This document shows positions 16,879-26,015 of a stretch of 64,000 bases of DNA, one piece after another. Under the pieces are notes generated by a model that worked only from the letters and a program-made list of their open reading frames with translations, was not told where the DNA came from and did not search any database. The position numbers and the translations under genes were made by a program. The stretch comes from Salinisphaera sp. LB1 (GTDB taxonomy: Bacteria; Pseudomonadota; Gammaproteobacteria; Nevskiales; Salinisphaeraceae), in the NCBI RefSeq assembly GCF_003177035.1, contig NZ_CP029488.1, positions 434,001 through 498,000 on the forward strand, written 5' to 3'. How positions within the stretch are numbered: the stretch's first letter is position 1; each line of letters opens with the position of its first letter.

Positions 16879-18601
16879 GAAAGTTGCGCCCCTCGGTGGT
16901 CGCGGCGATGACGCCGCTGCGGATCACGAAATCGCCGAAATGCTCACCGTCCTCGCGTTCGGCGGCAAAGCGCTCGATCAACGGGGTCAACTCGGCGAGA
17001 ATCTCGTCCTCACCGATATTCTCGCGATAAAGCTTATTCAGACGTGAACCGTCGAAGGCCGCGCCGAGATACAGGTTGTACTTGCCCGGCGCCTTGCCGA
17101 CGAATCCGATCTCGCCGAGAAAGGGACGGGCGCAACCGTTCGGGCAACCGGTCATGCGGATGACGATCGGCACCTCGCCTACACCGGCGTCCGTCATCAC
17201 CCCCTGCAGCTTGTCGACCAGTTCGGGCAGATAACGCTCGGACTCGGCCATGGCCAGGCCACAGGTCGGGAACGCCACGCAGGACATCGAGGCATGGCGC
17301 AACGGCGACCGCTCGCGTCCGTCGTCGAGGCCATAGTGGGCGACCAAGGCCTCGATCGCCGGCTTGTCGGCCTCTTCGATGCCGGCGAACACGATATTGT
17401 GGTTGCCGGTCAGTCGGATCGTGCCCTTGTGTATCCTGGCCAGCTCGCGCAGCGCGGTCATCAGTTTGTAGCCGGGCCGGCCGTGATACTGGCCATGATG
17501 AGCCCGGCCACTGTCGTCGAAATCGGCGATACGGCCATTCTCGATGAACAGCGTCAGATGCCAGGCGCCATCGTCGGACTGCTGCCAGCCCAGCGGATCG
17601 CCGTTGCGCTCGAAATGATAATCGCGCGCATCCTCGAGCTCGATACCGGCGCGCTCTGCCAGCTGCGCATGGATGAAATCGAGGCCATGATCGTCGATCG
17701 TGTACTTGAAGCGCGCATGCTTGCGGTTCTCGCGATCGCCGTAGTCGCGCTGAATCGTGACCAGCGTTTCGACCGTCTTCAGCACATCATCCAGGCCGGC
17801 GAAACCGATCACCGTACCCAGCCGCGGATAGGTCGCCGTCTCGCCATGGGTGGTGCCCATGCCGCCGCCGATGGCGACATTGAAACCGATCAACTCGCCG
17901 TTCTCGATGATCGCGATCAGGCCGATGTCGTTGGCGAACACATCGACGTCATTCTCCGGCGGCACGGCGATGGCGATCTTGAACTTGCGCGGCAGGTAGG
18001 ACTTGCCGTAAATCGGCTCGTGGTCCGCTTCGCCGGACGGCGGCTGCTCGAGAAAGATCTCTTCGTAGGCCCGGGATTTCCAGGCCAGATGCTCGGACAG
18101 CCGGGTCGACCATTCGTGAATCGCCGCATGCACCGCCGATTTCTCCGGAAACGCCGATGCCATCACGTTGCGATTGACGTCGCCACAGGCGCCTCGGGCG
18201 TCCACCCCGATCTTGTAGGCATCCTGCAGCAGCGGTCGCAGATGCTTCTTGGCCACATGATGGAACTGGAAGGTCTGACGCGTGGTCAGCCGCAACGTGC
18301 CATTGGCATACTCATGCGCCAGGCGGTCGATTTCCAGATACTGCGCGCCGGTGACCACACCGGCCGGCAGGCGCAGACGCAGCATGAACTGGTAGTGCGG
18401 TTCCAGTTTCGAGGCCTTGCGCTCGGCGCGGATGTCGCGATCGTCCTGCTGGTAGAAGCCATAGAACTTGGTCAGCTGGGTGTCGTCCTCGGCGATCGAG
18501 GCGGTCAGCTCATCGGCCAGGCCATCGGCAATGGTGCCGCGCAGATAGTTGCTGGCCAGCTTGATGTGTTCGACGGGGGACAGGTTCCTGGTGTCGCTCA
18601 T
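16847..18601 (-). CDS. cysI: Sulfite reductase (NADPH) hemoprotein beta-component
   Basis: A 584-residue subunit that carries sirohaem and a 4Fe-4S cluster and reduces sulfite to sulfide for cysteine synthesis. Cluster ligands appear as CVAFPTC (about 438 and 444) and CPNGC (about 483 and 487), at positions matching E. coli CysI. RLTTRQTFQFHHV and RMTGCPNGCARPFLGEIGFVG are further signatures. An in-frame GTG lies 9 bp upstream; the ATG at 18601 is chosen. The gene follows cysJ by 63 bp on the same strand. Confidence 0.96.
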   Translation of the reverse strand: MSDTRNLSPVEHIKLASNYLRGTIADGLADELTASIAEDDTQLTKFYGFYQQDDRDIRAERKASKLEPHYQFMLRLRLPAGVVTGAQYLEIDRLAHEYANGTLRLTTRQTFQFHHVAKKHLRPLLQDAYKIGVDARGACGDVNRNVMASAFPEKSAVHAAIHEWSTRLSEHLAWKSRAYEEIFLEQPPSGEADHEPIYGKSYLPRKFKIAIAVPPENDVDVFANDIGLIAIIENGELIGFNVAIGGGMGTTHGETATYPRLGTVIGFAGLDDVLKTVETLVTIQRDYGDRENRKHARFKYTIDDHGLDFIHAQLAERAGIELEDARDYHFERNGDPLGWQQSDDGAWHLTLFIENGRIADFDDSGRAHHGQYHGRPGYKLMTALRELARIHKGTIRLTGNHNIVFAGIEEADKPAIEALVAHYGLDDGRERSPLRHASMSCVAFPTCGLAMAESERYLPELVDKLQGVMTDAGVGEVPIVIRMTGCPNGCARPFLGEIGFVGKAPGKYNLYLGAAFDGSRLNKLYRENIGEDEILAELTPLIERFAAEREDGEHFGDFVIRSGVIAATTEGRNFHDNVGPARAA

Positions 18602-18664
18602 GGCGTTCACTCGCTATTGCAAATCGGCGCTCTTCGAGGCTCGGATATCGGCTGACCGGGTCGA

Positions 18665-20500
18665 TCAGTAGACATCGCGCTGATAGCGCTTTTCCTTCTG
18701 CAGGGTCTTGAGATACCCGGCCGCGCCTTCGGCATCCAGATTGCCATACTCGGCGATGATGTCGATCAGCGCATCGTGCACATCCGCCGCCATCGCATTG
18801 GCATCGCCACAAACATAGACGGACGCACCGGATTCGATCCAGTCGAACACCTCGGCGCCGGCCGCGCGCAGTTTGTGCTGGACATAGATCTTTTCCGCCT
18901 GGTCGCGCGAGAACGCCACATCCATGCGCGTCAGCACACCGTCGTCGCGCCAGCGCAGCCAGTCGGTCTGGTAGTAGAAGTCGGTGCGGAAATGCTGCGC
19001 GCCAAAGAACACCCAGTTCTTGCCGGTGGCGCCGCGCTCCTCACGCTCTTCCATAAAGGCGCGGAACGGCGCAATGCCGGTGCCCGGGCCGATCATGATG
19101 ATCGGCGCATCGTCGGCCGGCAGCTTGAAGTTCTTGTTGTGATCGATATAGATCGGCAACTTGGCGTCTTCGCTGCGATCGGCCAGATGAACCGAGGCCA
19201 CGCCGTGGCGTTCGCGCCCATGGGCCCGGTAGCGCACCGCGGCCACGGTGAGATGGATCTCGTCCGGGTTCGCGGCATGGCTGGAGGCGATCGAGTACAG
19301 CCGCGGCGGCAGCTTGCGCAGCAGCCGCACGAAGTCGGCGCCGGTCATGTCCGCCACCGGGTAGTCCTCTACCAGGTCGATGATGAAACGGCCGTCCACG
19401 TATTCGGCCAGCTGTGCACGGGCGTCCTCGGCGAGCAAGGCGTTGAGCTCGTCATTCGCCGCACGCTCGGCGTATTTCTCGATGAACGGCCGCGTCAGCG
19501 TCGTGATCTCGTACTGGTGCGTCAGCGCATGCTCGAGGGTGACCTCACCGTCCAGGCCGGTCACTTCATCGTCGGCGTTCGCGCCGAGCGCCCCGATCAA
19601 CTCGGCCACCACCTGCGGATCGTTGGACGGGATCACGCCCAGCGAGTCGCCCGGTTCCCAGATCAGCCCGGAATCCTCGGTATCCAGTTCGATGTGGTGC
19701 ACTTCCTTTTCGGAGCCGCGGCCATTGAGCACGACATTGGTGAGCAACTCGGCCGAATACGGATTCTTGCGGCTCCACTGGCTCACCGCCGGCTGCTCGC
19801 TCGCACCCGGCATGACCGTGACATTGCTGTGACCGCCGGGCGCCTCGGCGCCGCCCATTTCTTCCTTGAACCTGGCCACCACATCGCCGATCCAGGCTTC
19901 CGCCGCCTCGTCGAAATCGACATCCAGATCCATGCGGTCAACCACGCGGGTCGCACCGAGTTTTTCCAGCTGGGCGTCGAAATCGCGGCCGGTCTGGCAG
20001 AAATGCTCGTAGCTCGAGTCGCCGAAGGCCAGCACGGAGAAATTCACGCCCGCCAGCTTCGGCGCCTTCTTGCCATGAACGAATTCATGCAGTTCCTCGG
20101 CATTGTCCGGCGGGTCACCCTCGCCGTGGGTGGACACACAGATGACGAGGTTCTTTTCCTTCTTCAGGTCACGCGGCTTGTAGTCGAGCATGTCGACGGC
20201 CTTCGCGCTGAGCCCGGCCGCTTCGGCGCGGGCAACGAGCTGCTCGGCGATATCCTCGGCATTGCCCGTCTGCGAGCCGTAAAGCACCGTCAACGGCTCG
20301 GCGCTCGCAGCGGCGGGCGCGCCCGGTTGGGGCTGCGCCACCTCGCCGACGGTGGCCGTCGCGTTCAGCCCCGCCAGATAGCCGCTGATCCAGGTCGCCT
20401 GCGCCGGGCTCAGGCTCTGGATGAGCGACGTCAGCTGAGCCGCCTGCTGAGCGTTCAGCGGGCTGCTGTGTTCATCGATAGTCACTGCATTCATTGCCAT
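18665..20500 (-). CDS. cysJ: Sulfite reductase (NADPH) flavoprotein alpha-component
   Basis: A 611-residue diflavin reductase passing electrons from NADPH through FAD and FMN to CysI. Domain order: an N-terminal extension, flavodoxin (YGSQTGNAEDIAEQL, about 75, and STHGEGDPPDNAEEL), FAD-binding (RLYSIASS), and NADPH-binding (GPGTGIAPFRAFMEER, YVCGDANAM), ending in the family's YQRDVY. Two ATGs (20500, 20494) are 6 bp apart with no strong Shine-Dalgarno, and the upstream one is used. The gene heads the cysJ-cysI(-DUF2059) transcript from an AT-rich promoter region; cysH is not here. Confidence 0.96.
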   Translation of the reverse strand: MAMNAVTIDEHSSPLNAQQAAQLTSLIQSLSPAQATWISGYLAGLNATATVGEVAQPQPGAPAAASAEPLTVLYGSQTGNAEDIAEQLVARAEAAGLSAKAVDMLDYKPRDLKKEKNLVICVSTHGEGDPPDNAEELHEFVHGKKAPKLAGVNFSVLAFGDSSYEHFCQTGRDFDAQLEKLGATRVVDRMDLDVDFDEAAEAWIGDVVARFKEEMGGAEAPGGHSNVTVMPGASEQPAVSQWSRKNPYSAELLTNVVLNGRGSEKEVHHIELDTEDSGLIWEPGDSLGVIPSNDPQVVAELIGALGANADDEVTGLDGEVTLEHALTHQYEITTLTRPFIEKYAERAANDELNALLAEDARAQLAEYVDGRFIIDLVEDYPVADMTGADFVRLLRKLPPRLYSIASSHAANPDEIHLTVAAVRYRAHGRERHGVASVHLADRSEDAKLPIYIDHNKNFKLPADDAPIIMIGPGTGIAPFRAFMEEREERGATGKNWVFFGAQHFRTDFYYQTDWLRWRDDGVLTRMDVAFSRDQAEKIYVQHKLRAAGAEVFDWIESGASVYVCGDANAMAADVHDALIDIIAEYGNLDAEGAAGYLKTLQKEKRYQRDVY

Positions 20501-20550
20501 TTCGAATACCGCGTAGCCGGAGGCGGAGGCAAAGGCTATCGCGACCGCCT

Positions 20551-20600
20551 AAAAATTAAAACCTTTGTTTTTATATTTTTATATAACTTAAAAATATATT
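20551..20600. promoter_or_regulatory. AT-rich control region between cysJ and the transglycosylase gene
   Basis: Fifty bases contain only four G or C, in a window that is about two-thirds G+C. It includes an 8-bp inverted repeat (TATTTTTA 20574-20581 / TAAAAATA 20589-20596). The position, 50-100 bp upstream of cysJ and about 85 bp upstream of the divergent lipoprotein gene, fits a promoter with activator sites; CysB is the known activator of cysJI in related bacteria. No specific CysB site is claimed. Confidence 0.5.
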
Positions 20601-20684
20601 CTGTGCAGTTCGGGAGTGCGCCAGCACGGGTTGCGGCACCGGGCGTCATACCCAGGCGCAAATGGCTCTGCTAGGCTCCCCGCC

Positions 20685-21293
20685 ATGCGAGTGCTTCTAT
20701 TGTTGTGCCTGCCCGTCCTCGTACTCACCGGTTGTGTGACGGCGCCGCCAAGCAACCCGTCCAATCTGTGCCGTGTGTTCAAGCAAAAGCACGGCTGGTA
20801 CCAGGACGCCGACCACGCCTACAAACGCTGGGGCGCACCGATCCCGGTGCAGATGTCGATCATCTACCAGGAATCCCGGTACATTGGGGACGCTCGCCCG
20901 CCGCGCAACCATCTGTTCTGGATTATACCGTGGACGCATATCAGTTCAGCGTACGGCTATACCCAGGCACTGGATTCCACCTGGAACCACTACAAGTCGC
21001 AAACCGGGCACCCGTTCGCCGACCGCGACGATTTTGGCGATGCCACGGATTTCGTCGGCTGGTATGTCGAGCAGAGCCATCGGATTCTGGGCATCTCCAA
21101 ATCGGACGCCTACAGCCAATACCTGGCCTATTACGTGGGCGCGGGCGGTTATCGTCGGGGCGTCTATCGGCACAAGCCGTGGCTGATGCGTACCGCCAGG
21201 CGCGTACAGAGCCGAGCCCATCGTTACGGCCGCCAGTTGGCGGGTTGCCGCTCCGAGCTCGAGCATCCGGGCCACTGGTGGTGGCCCTTCTAG
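20685..21293 (+). CDS. Lipoprotein with transglycosylase SLT-like fold
   Basis: 202 residues beginning with a type-II signal peptide and lipobox (LTGC, Cys16). The body resembles lytic transglycosylase SLT domains: QMSIIYQESRY carries the candidate catalytic Glu (about 71), followed by SAYGYTQALDSTWNHY and AYYVGAGGYRRGVYRHKPWL. Such enzymes cleave peptidoglycan from the periplasmic side of the outer membrane. It is divergent from cysJ. An ORF upstream of the ATG is open but lacks the signal peptide context. Confidence 0.78.
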   Translation: MRVLLLLCLPVLVLTGCVTAPPSNPSNLCRVFKQKHGWYQDADHAYKRWGAPIPVQMSIIYQESRYIGDARPPRNHLFWIIPWTHISSAYGYTQALDSTWNHYKSQTGHPFADRDDFGDATDFVGWYVEQSHRILGISKSDAYSQYLAYYVGAGGYRRGVYRHKPWLMRTARRVQSRAHRYGRQLAGCRSELEHPGHWWWPF

Positions 21294-21343
21294 GGCCTTC
21301 ACGATACGCGCCGGGCCCCTATTTGATTCGATCGGTTTTCAAG

Positions 21344-21703
21344 ATGACATCGCCCACCGATTCGCACGCACTCTCCCAGGCGGCCGACTGCGTGTTGGCC
21401 CTCGAGCAGGCCATGAGGGACGGCCGACTGTGGCATGACGAGGTACCGGCCCCGGCCCCGGCCGCCATGGCCAGCCGAACACCTTTCTGCGCCGATACCC
21501 TGACCTTCACCCAGTGGCTGCAGTTCATCTTCGTGCCGCGCATGCGTGACCTGATCGAGGCCGGCGGGCCGCTGCCGGCCGCCAGCGGCATCGCCGTGAT
21601 GGCAGAAGCCAAACTCACTGGCGCCAGCCCCGCCGACGCCGAGCGGCACGTCATCGAGGTGTTGGCGGCGTTCGATCGTCTGGTCGCGCGCGAAGCGAAC
21701 TGA
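21344..21703 (+). CDS. YqcC-family (DUF446) protein
   Basis: 119 residues of unknown function. The second half, TFTQWLQFIFVPRMRDLIEAGGPLPAASGIAVMAE, matches the conserved YqcC/DUF446 pattern (F.QWLQ.IFIPRM..LI..G..LP....I.PMAE). The gene lies 50 bp after the transglycosylase gene on the same strand and converges with cyoE. YqcC is often near truC and flavodoxin genes, which are absent here. Confidence 0.8.
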   Translation: MTSPTDSHALSQAADCVLALEQAMRDGRLWHDEVPAPAPAAMASRTPFCADTLTFTQWLQFIFVPRMRDLIEAGGPLPAASGIAVMAEAKLTGASPADAERHVIEVLAAFDRLVAREAN

Positions 21704-21726
21704 GTCCGCCCGCGCCGGCCGAGAGC

Positions 21727-22641
21727 CTACGAACCGATGATCGCCGGAATATAGTGATCCACCAGCAGCGCGGTGAACAACGCCATCAGATAGACAATGG
21801 AATAGCCGAATGTCTTCATGCCGAGGCCCGGCTTCGGCCACCATTTCAGGCGTACGGCATAGACCAGGAACCAGCCGGACAAGGCAATCGCACAGAACAG
21901 ATACAGCCAGCCGCTCATGCCGGTGGCGAACGGCAGCAGCGACACGGCGAACAGGATCACCGTGTAGACCAGAATCTGGGTACGGGTGTGCTCGATGCCG
22001 TGCGTGACCGGCAGCATGGGAATATCGACTTCGGCGTATTCCTTGGCCCGCTCGATCGCCAGCGCCCAGAAATGCGGCGGCGTCCAGATGAAGATGATCA
22101 GGAATAGAACCAGCGAATGCGCGGTCACCGAGTTGGTGACCGCGGCCCAGCCGAGAATCGGCGGTGCGGCCCCGGCGGCCCCGCCAATCACGATGTTCTG
22201 CGGCGTGGCGCGCTTGAGGTACAGCGTGTAGATGCCGGCATAGCCGACCAAGGCGAACAACGTCAGCCAGGCCGTCAACGCATTCACCAGCGTGAGCAGA
22301 ATCACCATGCCCGCCATGCCGATGGCGAAGGCAAAGATCGCCGACTGGCGTGTGTCCAGATGCCCGGTGACCAGCGGCCGCTTGCGCGTGCGCTTCATGC
22401 GCGAATCGGCCTGCACATCGATCATCTGGTTCACGGCGGCGGCCGACGCCGCCATCAGGCCGATACCGAGGGTACCGAACACCAGCGCGCTGATCGGGAC
22501 CATGCCGGGCGTAGCCAGGAACATGCCGACCATCGCCGTAAACACGATCAGCAGCACGACCCGAGGCTTACACAGCTCGTAATAATCCGTGATCCGCTGC
22601 GACAGCGTCGGCTGGTAAACGGCGGAGGAAGAGCTAGACAT
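21727..22641 (-). CDS. cyoE: Protohaem IX farnesyltransferase
   Basis: A 304-residue UbiA-family membrane prenyltransferase making haem O for terminal oxidases. The Asp-rich motif is NQMIDVQADSRMKRTRKRPL (NxxxD...D), the second is around YAEVDIPMLPVTHGIEHTR, and nine TM helices can be traced. The ATG at 22641 is preceded by GGAG at 11 nt; a second ATG 24 bp upstream is equally possible. It stands near SURF1 without the cox structural genes. Confidence 0.93.
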   Translation of the reverse strand: MSSSSSAVYQPTLSQRITDYYELCKPRVVLLIVFTAMVGMFLATPGMVPISALVFGTLGIGLMAASAAAVNQMIDVQADSRMKRTRKRPLVTGHLDTRQSAIFAFAIGMAGMVILLTLVNALTAWLTLFALVGYAGIYTLYLKRATPQNIVIGGAAGAAPPILGWAAVTNSVTAHSLVLFLIIFIWTPPHFWALAIERAKEYAEVDIPMLPVTHGIEHTRTQILVYTVILFAVSLLPFATGMSGWLYLFCAIALSGWFLVYAVRLKWWPKPGLGMKTFGYSIVYLMALFTALLVDHYIPAIIGS

Positions 22642-22665
22642 GATCGCGCGCACTCCATTGGACAT

Positions 22666-23101
22666 AGGCGATGGCGGCCGGCGCCCATGTTAACAAGGCG
22701 GCTGCCGCCCTGCCGGATTTATCCGCCCGCATCGATGCCATGGCCGGCGATAGCATCGAAAGCGATACCACCGACCAGCGCCGGTTCGGATCGTATGGCG
22801 GGCGAATCATCATGGCGTGTCACATAGGGTTATCAGCGCAGGCGGCCCCGATGCGGGGCGAGCTGGGCAGCCCCCGCTCGATCGACCATGCCAGGCGACT
22901 CTGGCGTCAATCGCCGCGAATGACCGCCAGCGGGCACCGCCGGGGCCAGCCGATCCCAATCGCCGACATCAATCACATACGGCAATTCACCATATCCGGT
23001 TGCCCGACGACATTCACAATTTCTTATTATTGCCCAAATCATGCAGCCGGCGCAGCGGCCAGCGGCGAAGCACCGCGACGCCCGCGCCAGACGCGCTGTG
23101 T
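22666..23101. other. 436-bp gap between cyoE and the SURF1 gene
   Basis: Both neighbours are on the minus strand with cyoE downstream. Long frames cross the gap but look like shadows without family features. A locally AT-rich stretch (about 23005-23040, with TTGGGCAATAATAAG on the minus strand) could be the promoter of cyoE. COX15/ctaA, which often sits here in related genomes, is absent. Confidence 0.4.
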
Positions 23102-23845
23102 TCAAGCACGGCGCCGCGTATTGACGACAACGAGGATGATCAACGCGATCACCGCCATCAGGAACCACTGCGAGGCATACACATAATGCGCCCAGGGCCG
23201 CAGGCCGATGGCGTCCTCGTCCCAATCCCGCAGGAAGCCACCCGGCGCCTTCGGGTTGAGTAACAACAACCCGTTCGCCACCGGCGCCCCGTACTGGCAA
23301 CGCACGGTGGCCGCCGGCGGATAATTGAGGGCCCGCGGCCAGCCGGTCAGACTGCACTGACGATCGTGGCCCAGGCGCAGACCCGGCTGCGGAAACCCTT
23401 GCCAGTACCCGCGGACGGTCACCCGCCCGGCCGGCGCCTGCGGATTCGGTTTCGGCGCACTGCGGTCGCCGGTCTTTGGCACCCAACCCCGATCGACCAT
23501 GACGCGCACACCCGAGTCCAGCACCAGCGGCGTCCACACGCGATAGCCGCTCCGTGTGCCCTGGACCTGATCCGACAGCAACAGCTGATGCGCCGCATCG
23601 TAATGACCGCTGACGATATAACGATAGCCATGGCGTGGCCCGCGCCCGCTGTCCACAGCGGCGGCGTCGAGCCGCAGGTGCTGGGGGCCGGCGCGGCGGG
23701 CCGCCGCATGCTCGGCCACCAGGCGCTCCTTGTAATGCGCGCGCTCGATCTGCCAGACGCCGAGCGCCGACAGAATCGCCATCCCCACCACCGTGATCGC
23801 GACGCCCCACCAAGGCGGCGCAAAGCGAAAGGATCCAATATTCAT
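23102..23845 (-). CDS. SURF1-family cytochrome oxidase assembly protein
   Basis: 247 residues with the SURF1 layout: an N-terminal TM helix (VAITVVGMAILSALGVWQIERAHYKERL), a periplasmic domain with GHYDAAHQLLLSDQVQGTRSGYRVWTPLVLDSGVRVMVDRGWVP, and a C-terminal TM helix (YASQWFLMAVIALIILVVV). SURF1 aids haem a insertion into cytochrome c oxidase subunit I, consistent with nearby cyoE. The MNIGSFRF start at 23845 is chosen; the frame is open 35 codons further but that part is Arg/Gly-rich shadow. Confidence 0.88.
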   Translation of the reverse strand: MNIGSFRFAPPWWGVAITVVGMAILSALGVWQIERAHYKERLVAEHAAARRAGPQHLRLDAAAVDSGRGPRHGYRYIVSGHYDAAHQLLLSDQVQGTRSGYRVWTPLVLDSGVRVMVDRGWVPKTGDRSAPKPNPQAPAGRVTVRGYWQGFPQPGLRLGHDRQCSLTGWPRALNYPPAATVRCQYGAPVANGLLLLNPKAPGGFLRDWDEDAIGLRPWAHYVYASQWFLMAVIALIILVVVNTRRRA

Positions 23846-24063
23846 GTCGATCTCGACCCGGCCCGTCTCATGCCCCGGCCGCGGTCCGTGTCGGCCTGCC
23901 GCAATGGCCCTGAGACGCAGCCCAGCCGCCCACCGCAGGCGGTGCCGCACGCCGGCGGGCCGGGCATGGAATGACGAGATATTGAAGACATGGAGTCGCC
24001 GCAGTCGTCAGGTTGCTGCGCGGCCGGTCGAAGCGACGCGCACCTCAGCACAGCCATTGTGCC

Positions 24064-24756
24064 TCAATCCATCGACAGTGCCTGTTCTGCCCGGTCGACC
24101 CAGGCACCCGGGTCGATCGCGTGGTCGGCCGGCGGCTGCATGGGCACCCGGGCGAGACACGGCGCCGGCATGGCGGACGCCAGCCAGGACAGGTTCTGGT
24201 CCAGTCGCGGCTGGCGTGGCGGCAGCGTATTCGCCACCCAGCCGAGCAACCGCGTCCGCGTCGCAATCGCGCGGGCGGACAGTATCGCGTGGTTCACGCA
24301 GCCCAGCCGCATGCCGACCACCAGCACTGTCGGCCAGCCGTGACCGGCAACCCAGTCGGCGAAATCCCAGTCGTCGCCGAGCGGGACATGCCAGCCACCG
24401 GCACCCTCGACCACCACCCAGTCCGCGCGCCCGGCCAGATGCGCGTGGCTGGCATCCAGCGTGGCGCGCGCGATCGGCGTGCCGGCGTCGGCGGCCGCGA
24501 TATGCGGTGCGATCGCCGGCTCGAACGCGCAAGGATTGATTTCCCGGTAGGTGAATCCCGGCGAGCCCGCCGCCATCAGCGCCAGCGCGTCGTCGTTGCG
24601 CAAACCGTCCGGCGTGACGGTGCAACCGCTGGCCACGGGCTTGTAGCCCACCGCCCGGTGCCCGGCCGCGACCAGCCCGCGCAGTACGGCGGTCGCGATT
24701 CGTGTCTTGCCGATTTCAGTATCCGTGCCGGTGACGAAAAGCGTGCGTGCGGTCAT
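24064..24756 (-). CDS. bioD: Dethiobiotin synthetase
   Basis: 230 residues; catalyses the ATP-dependent ureido ring closure of DAPA to dethiobiotin. Motifs: FVTGTDTEIGKTRIATAVL (P-loop), GYKPVASG, and VVVEGAGGWHVPLGDDWDFADW. It is the last gene of bioB-bioF-bioD, with 44 bp between bioF and bioD. bioA, bioC and bioH are not in the window. Confidence 0.95.
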   Translation of the reverse strand: MTARTLFVTGTDTEIGKTRIATAVLRGLVAAGHRAVGYKPVASGCTVTPDGLRNDDALALMAAGSPGFTYREINPCAFEPAIAPHIAAADAGTPIARATLDASHAHLAGRADWVVVEGAGGWHVPLGDDWDFADWVAGHGWPTVLVVGMRLGCVNHAILSARAIATRTRLLGWVANTLPPRQPRLDQNLSWLASAMPAPCLARVPMQPPADHAIDPGAWVDRAEQALSMD

Positions 24757-24800
24757 GGGTCAAGCGTGGCTCATGGAGGCGCGCCAACGGCGCGGCGTGT

Positions 24801-25997
24801 TCATGGCGAGACACCGACGGCCCCCGACAACGCCTGCCAGGACTCGGCGAGCGCGTCGATCAGGCCGTCAACATCGGACAAGTCGTGCGCCGCGCTCAAT
24901 GTGATGCGCAGGCGCGAGGTGCCGGGCGCGACCGTCGGCGGGCGGATCGCACCCACCAGATAACCGCGTGCCAGCAAGGCGTCGCTGAGCGCCAGCGCCT
25001 TGCGTTCCTCGCCCACGATCACGGGCTGGATCGGACTGTCGGATGCGGCAATCGACAACCCGGTGTCGGCGGCGCGGGTGCGAAAACGCGCGACCAGCGC
25101 ATGCAGATGCGCGCGCCGCTCCGGTTCCGCGCGAATGATCGACAGCCCGCTCCGGGCCGCGGCGGCGACGGCGGCCGGCATGGCGGTGGAAAAGATCAGC
25201 GAGCGTGCGGTCTGCAGAATGGCTTCGATAATGTCATCGTCGCCGGCCACGAAGGCGCCGGCCGCACCGATCGACTTGCCGAGCGTGCCCGTGAGCAGCG
25301 GCACCGCGCCGCTGTCCAGCCCCGCCTCGGCGACACGCCCGGCGCCGTCCGGGCCAAACACGCCGATCCCATGCGCATCGTCGACCATCAGCCAGCCATC
25401 GCGGGCCCGGGCTACTTGCGCCAGCTCGACCAGCGGCGCGGTATCCCCGTCCATGGAGAACACCGCATCCGTGACCAGCAGCCGATGGCCGTCGCGCGCG
25501 CCGGCGAGTGCGGCATCCGCCGCCGCGGCGTCGCCATGCGCATAGATGTGCTTGGCCGCCCCCGACAACCGGCTGCCATCGATCAACGAGGCATGATTGA
25601 GCGCATCGGCGACGATATGGTCGCCCTTGCCCAACAGGGCCGCGATCACGCCGACATTGGCGCCGTACCCGGTCGAGAACACGAGCGCACGCTCGCGCCC
25701 GAGCCAGTCGGCCAGATCGGCTTCGAGTGCCGCGTGCTCGGTGTTATAGCCGGTCACGAGCTGCGAGGCGCCGGAACCGGCGCCGACAACGCGGGCCGAA
25801 GCACTCAGCGCGGCAGCCAGCCGCGGATCCGTGGCCAGCCCGAGATAATCGTTGCTGCAGAAATTGAGCGCGCGCCGTCCGTCGACGCACACCTGCACGC
25901 CGTGTCCGCCGTCGATCACACGCCGGCGTCGCCGGCGGCCGGCGGCGTCGATGGCTGCCAGACGTTGCCGGCAGACCCGGTGCAGGGATCCTGTCAT
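24801..25997 (-). CDS. bioF: 8-amino-7-oxononanoate synthase
   Basis: A 398-residue PLP enzyme condensing pimeloyl-ACP/CoA with alanine. Seen are NFCSNDYLGLATDP, the VFSTGYGANVGV cofactor segment, DALNHASLIDG, MVDDAHGIGVFG, and the PLP lysine in LLTGTLGKSIGAAGAF. It lies 18 bp downstream of bioB. An Arg-rich stretch (GRRRRRRV) at about residue 20 is a little unusual but not disruptive. Confidence 0.94.
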   Translation of the reverse strand: MTGSLHRVCRQRLAAIDAAGRRRRRRVIDGGHGVQVCVDGRRALNFCSNDYLGLATDPRLAAALSASARVVGAGSGASQLVTGYNTEHAALEADLADWLGRERALVFSTGYGANVGVIAALLGKGDHIVADALNHASLIDGSRLSGAAKHIYAHGDAAAADAALAGARDGHRLLVTDAVFSMDGDTAPLVELAQVARARDGWLMVDDAHGIGVFGPDGAGRVAEAGLDSGAVPLLTGTLGKSIGAAGAFVAGDDDIIEAILQTARSLIFSTAMPAAVAAAARSGLSIIRAEPERRAHLHALVARFRTRAADTGLSIAASDSPIQPVIVGEERKALALSDALLARGYLVGAIRPPTVAPGTSRLRITLSAAHDLSDVDGLIDALAESWQALSGAVGVSP

Positions 25998-26015
25998 CGT
26001 GCGCCCGCCCGCGCC

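Noticed and set aside
22833-23813. 326-codon minus-strand frame covering the cyoE-SURF1 gap and part of SURF1
   Set aside because: Overlaps the well-supported SURF1 frame and has a random-looking Arg/Gly-rich translation.
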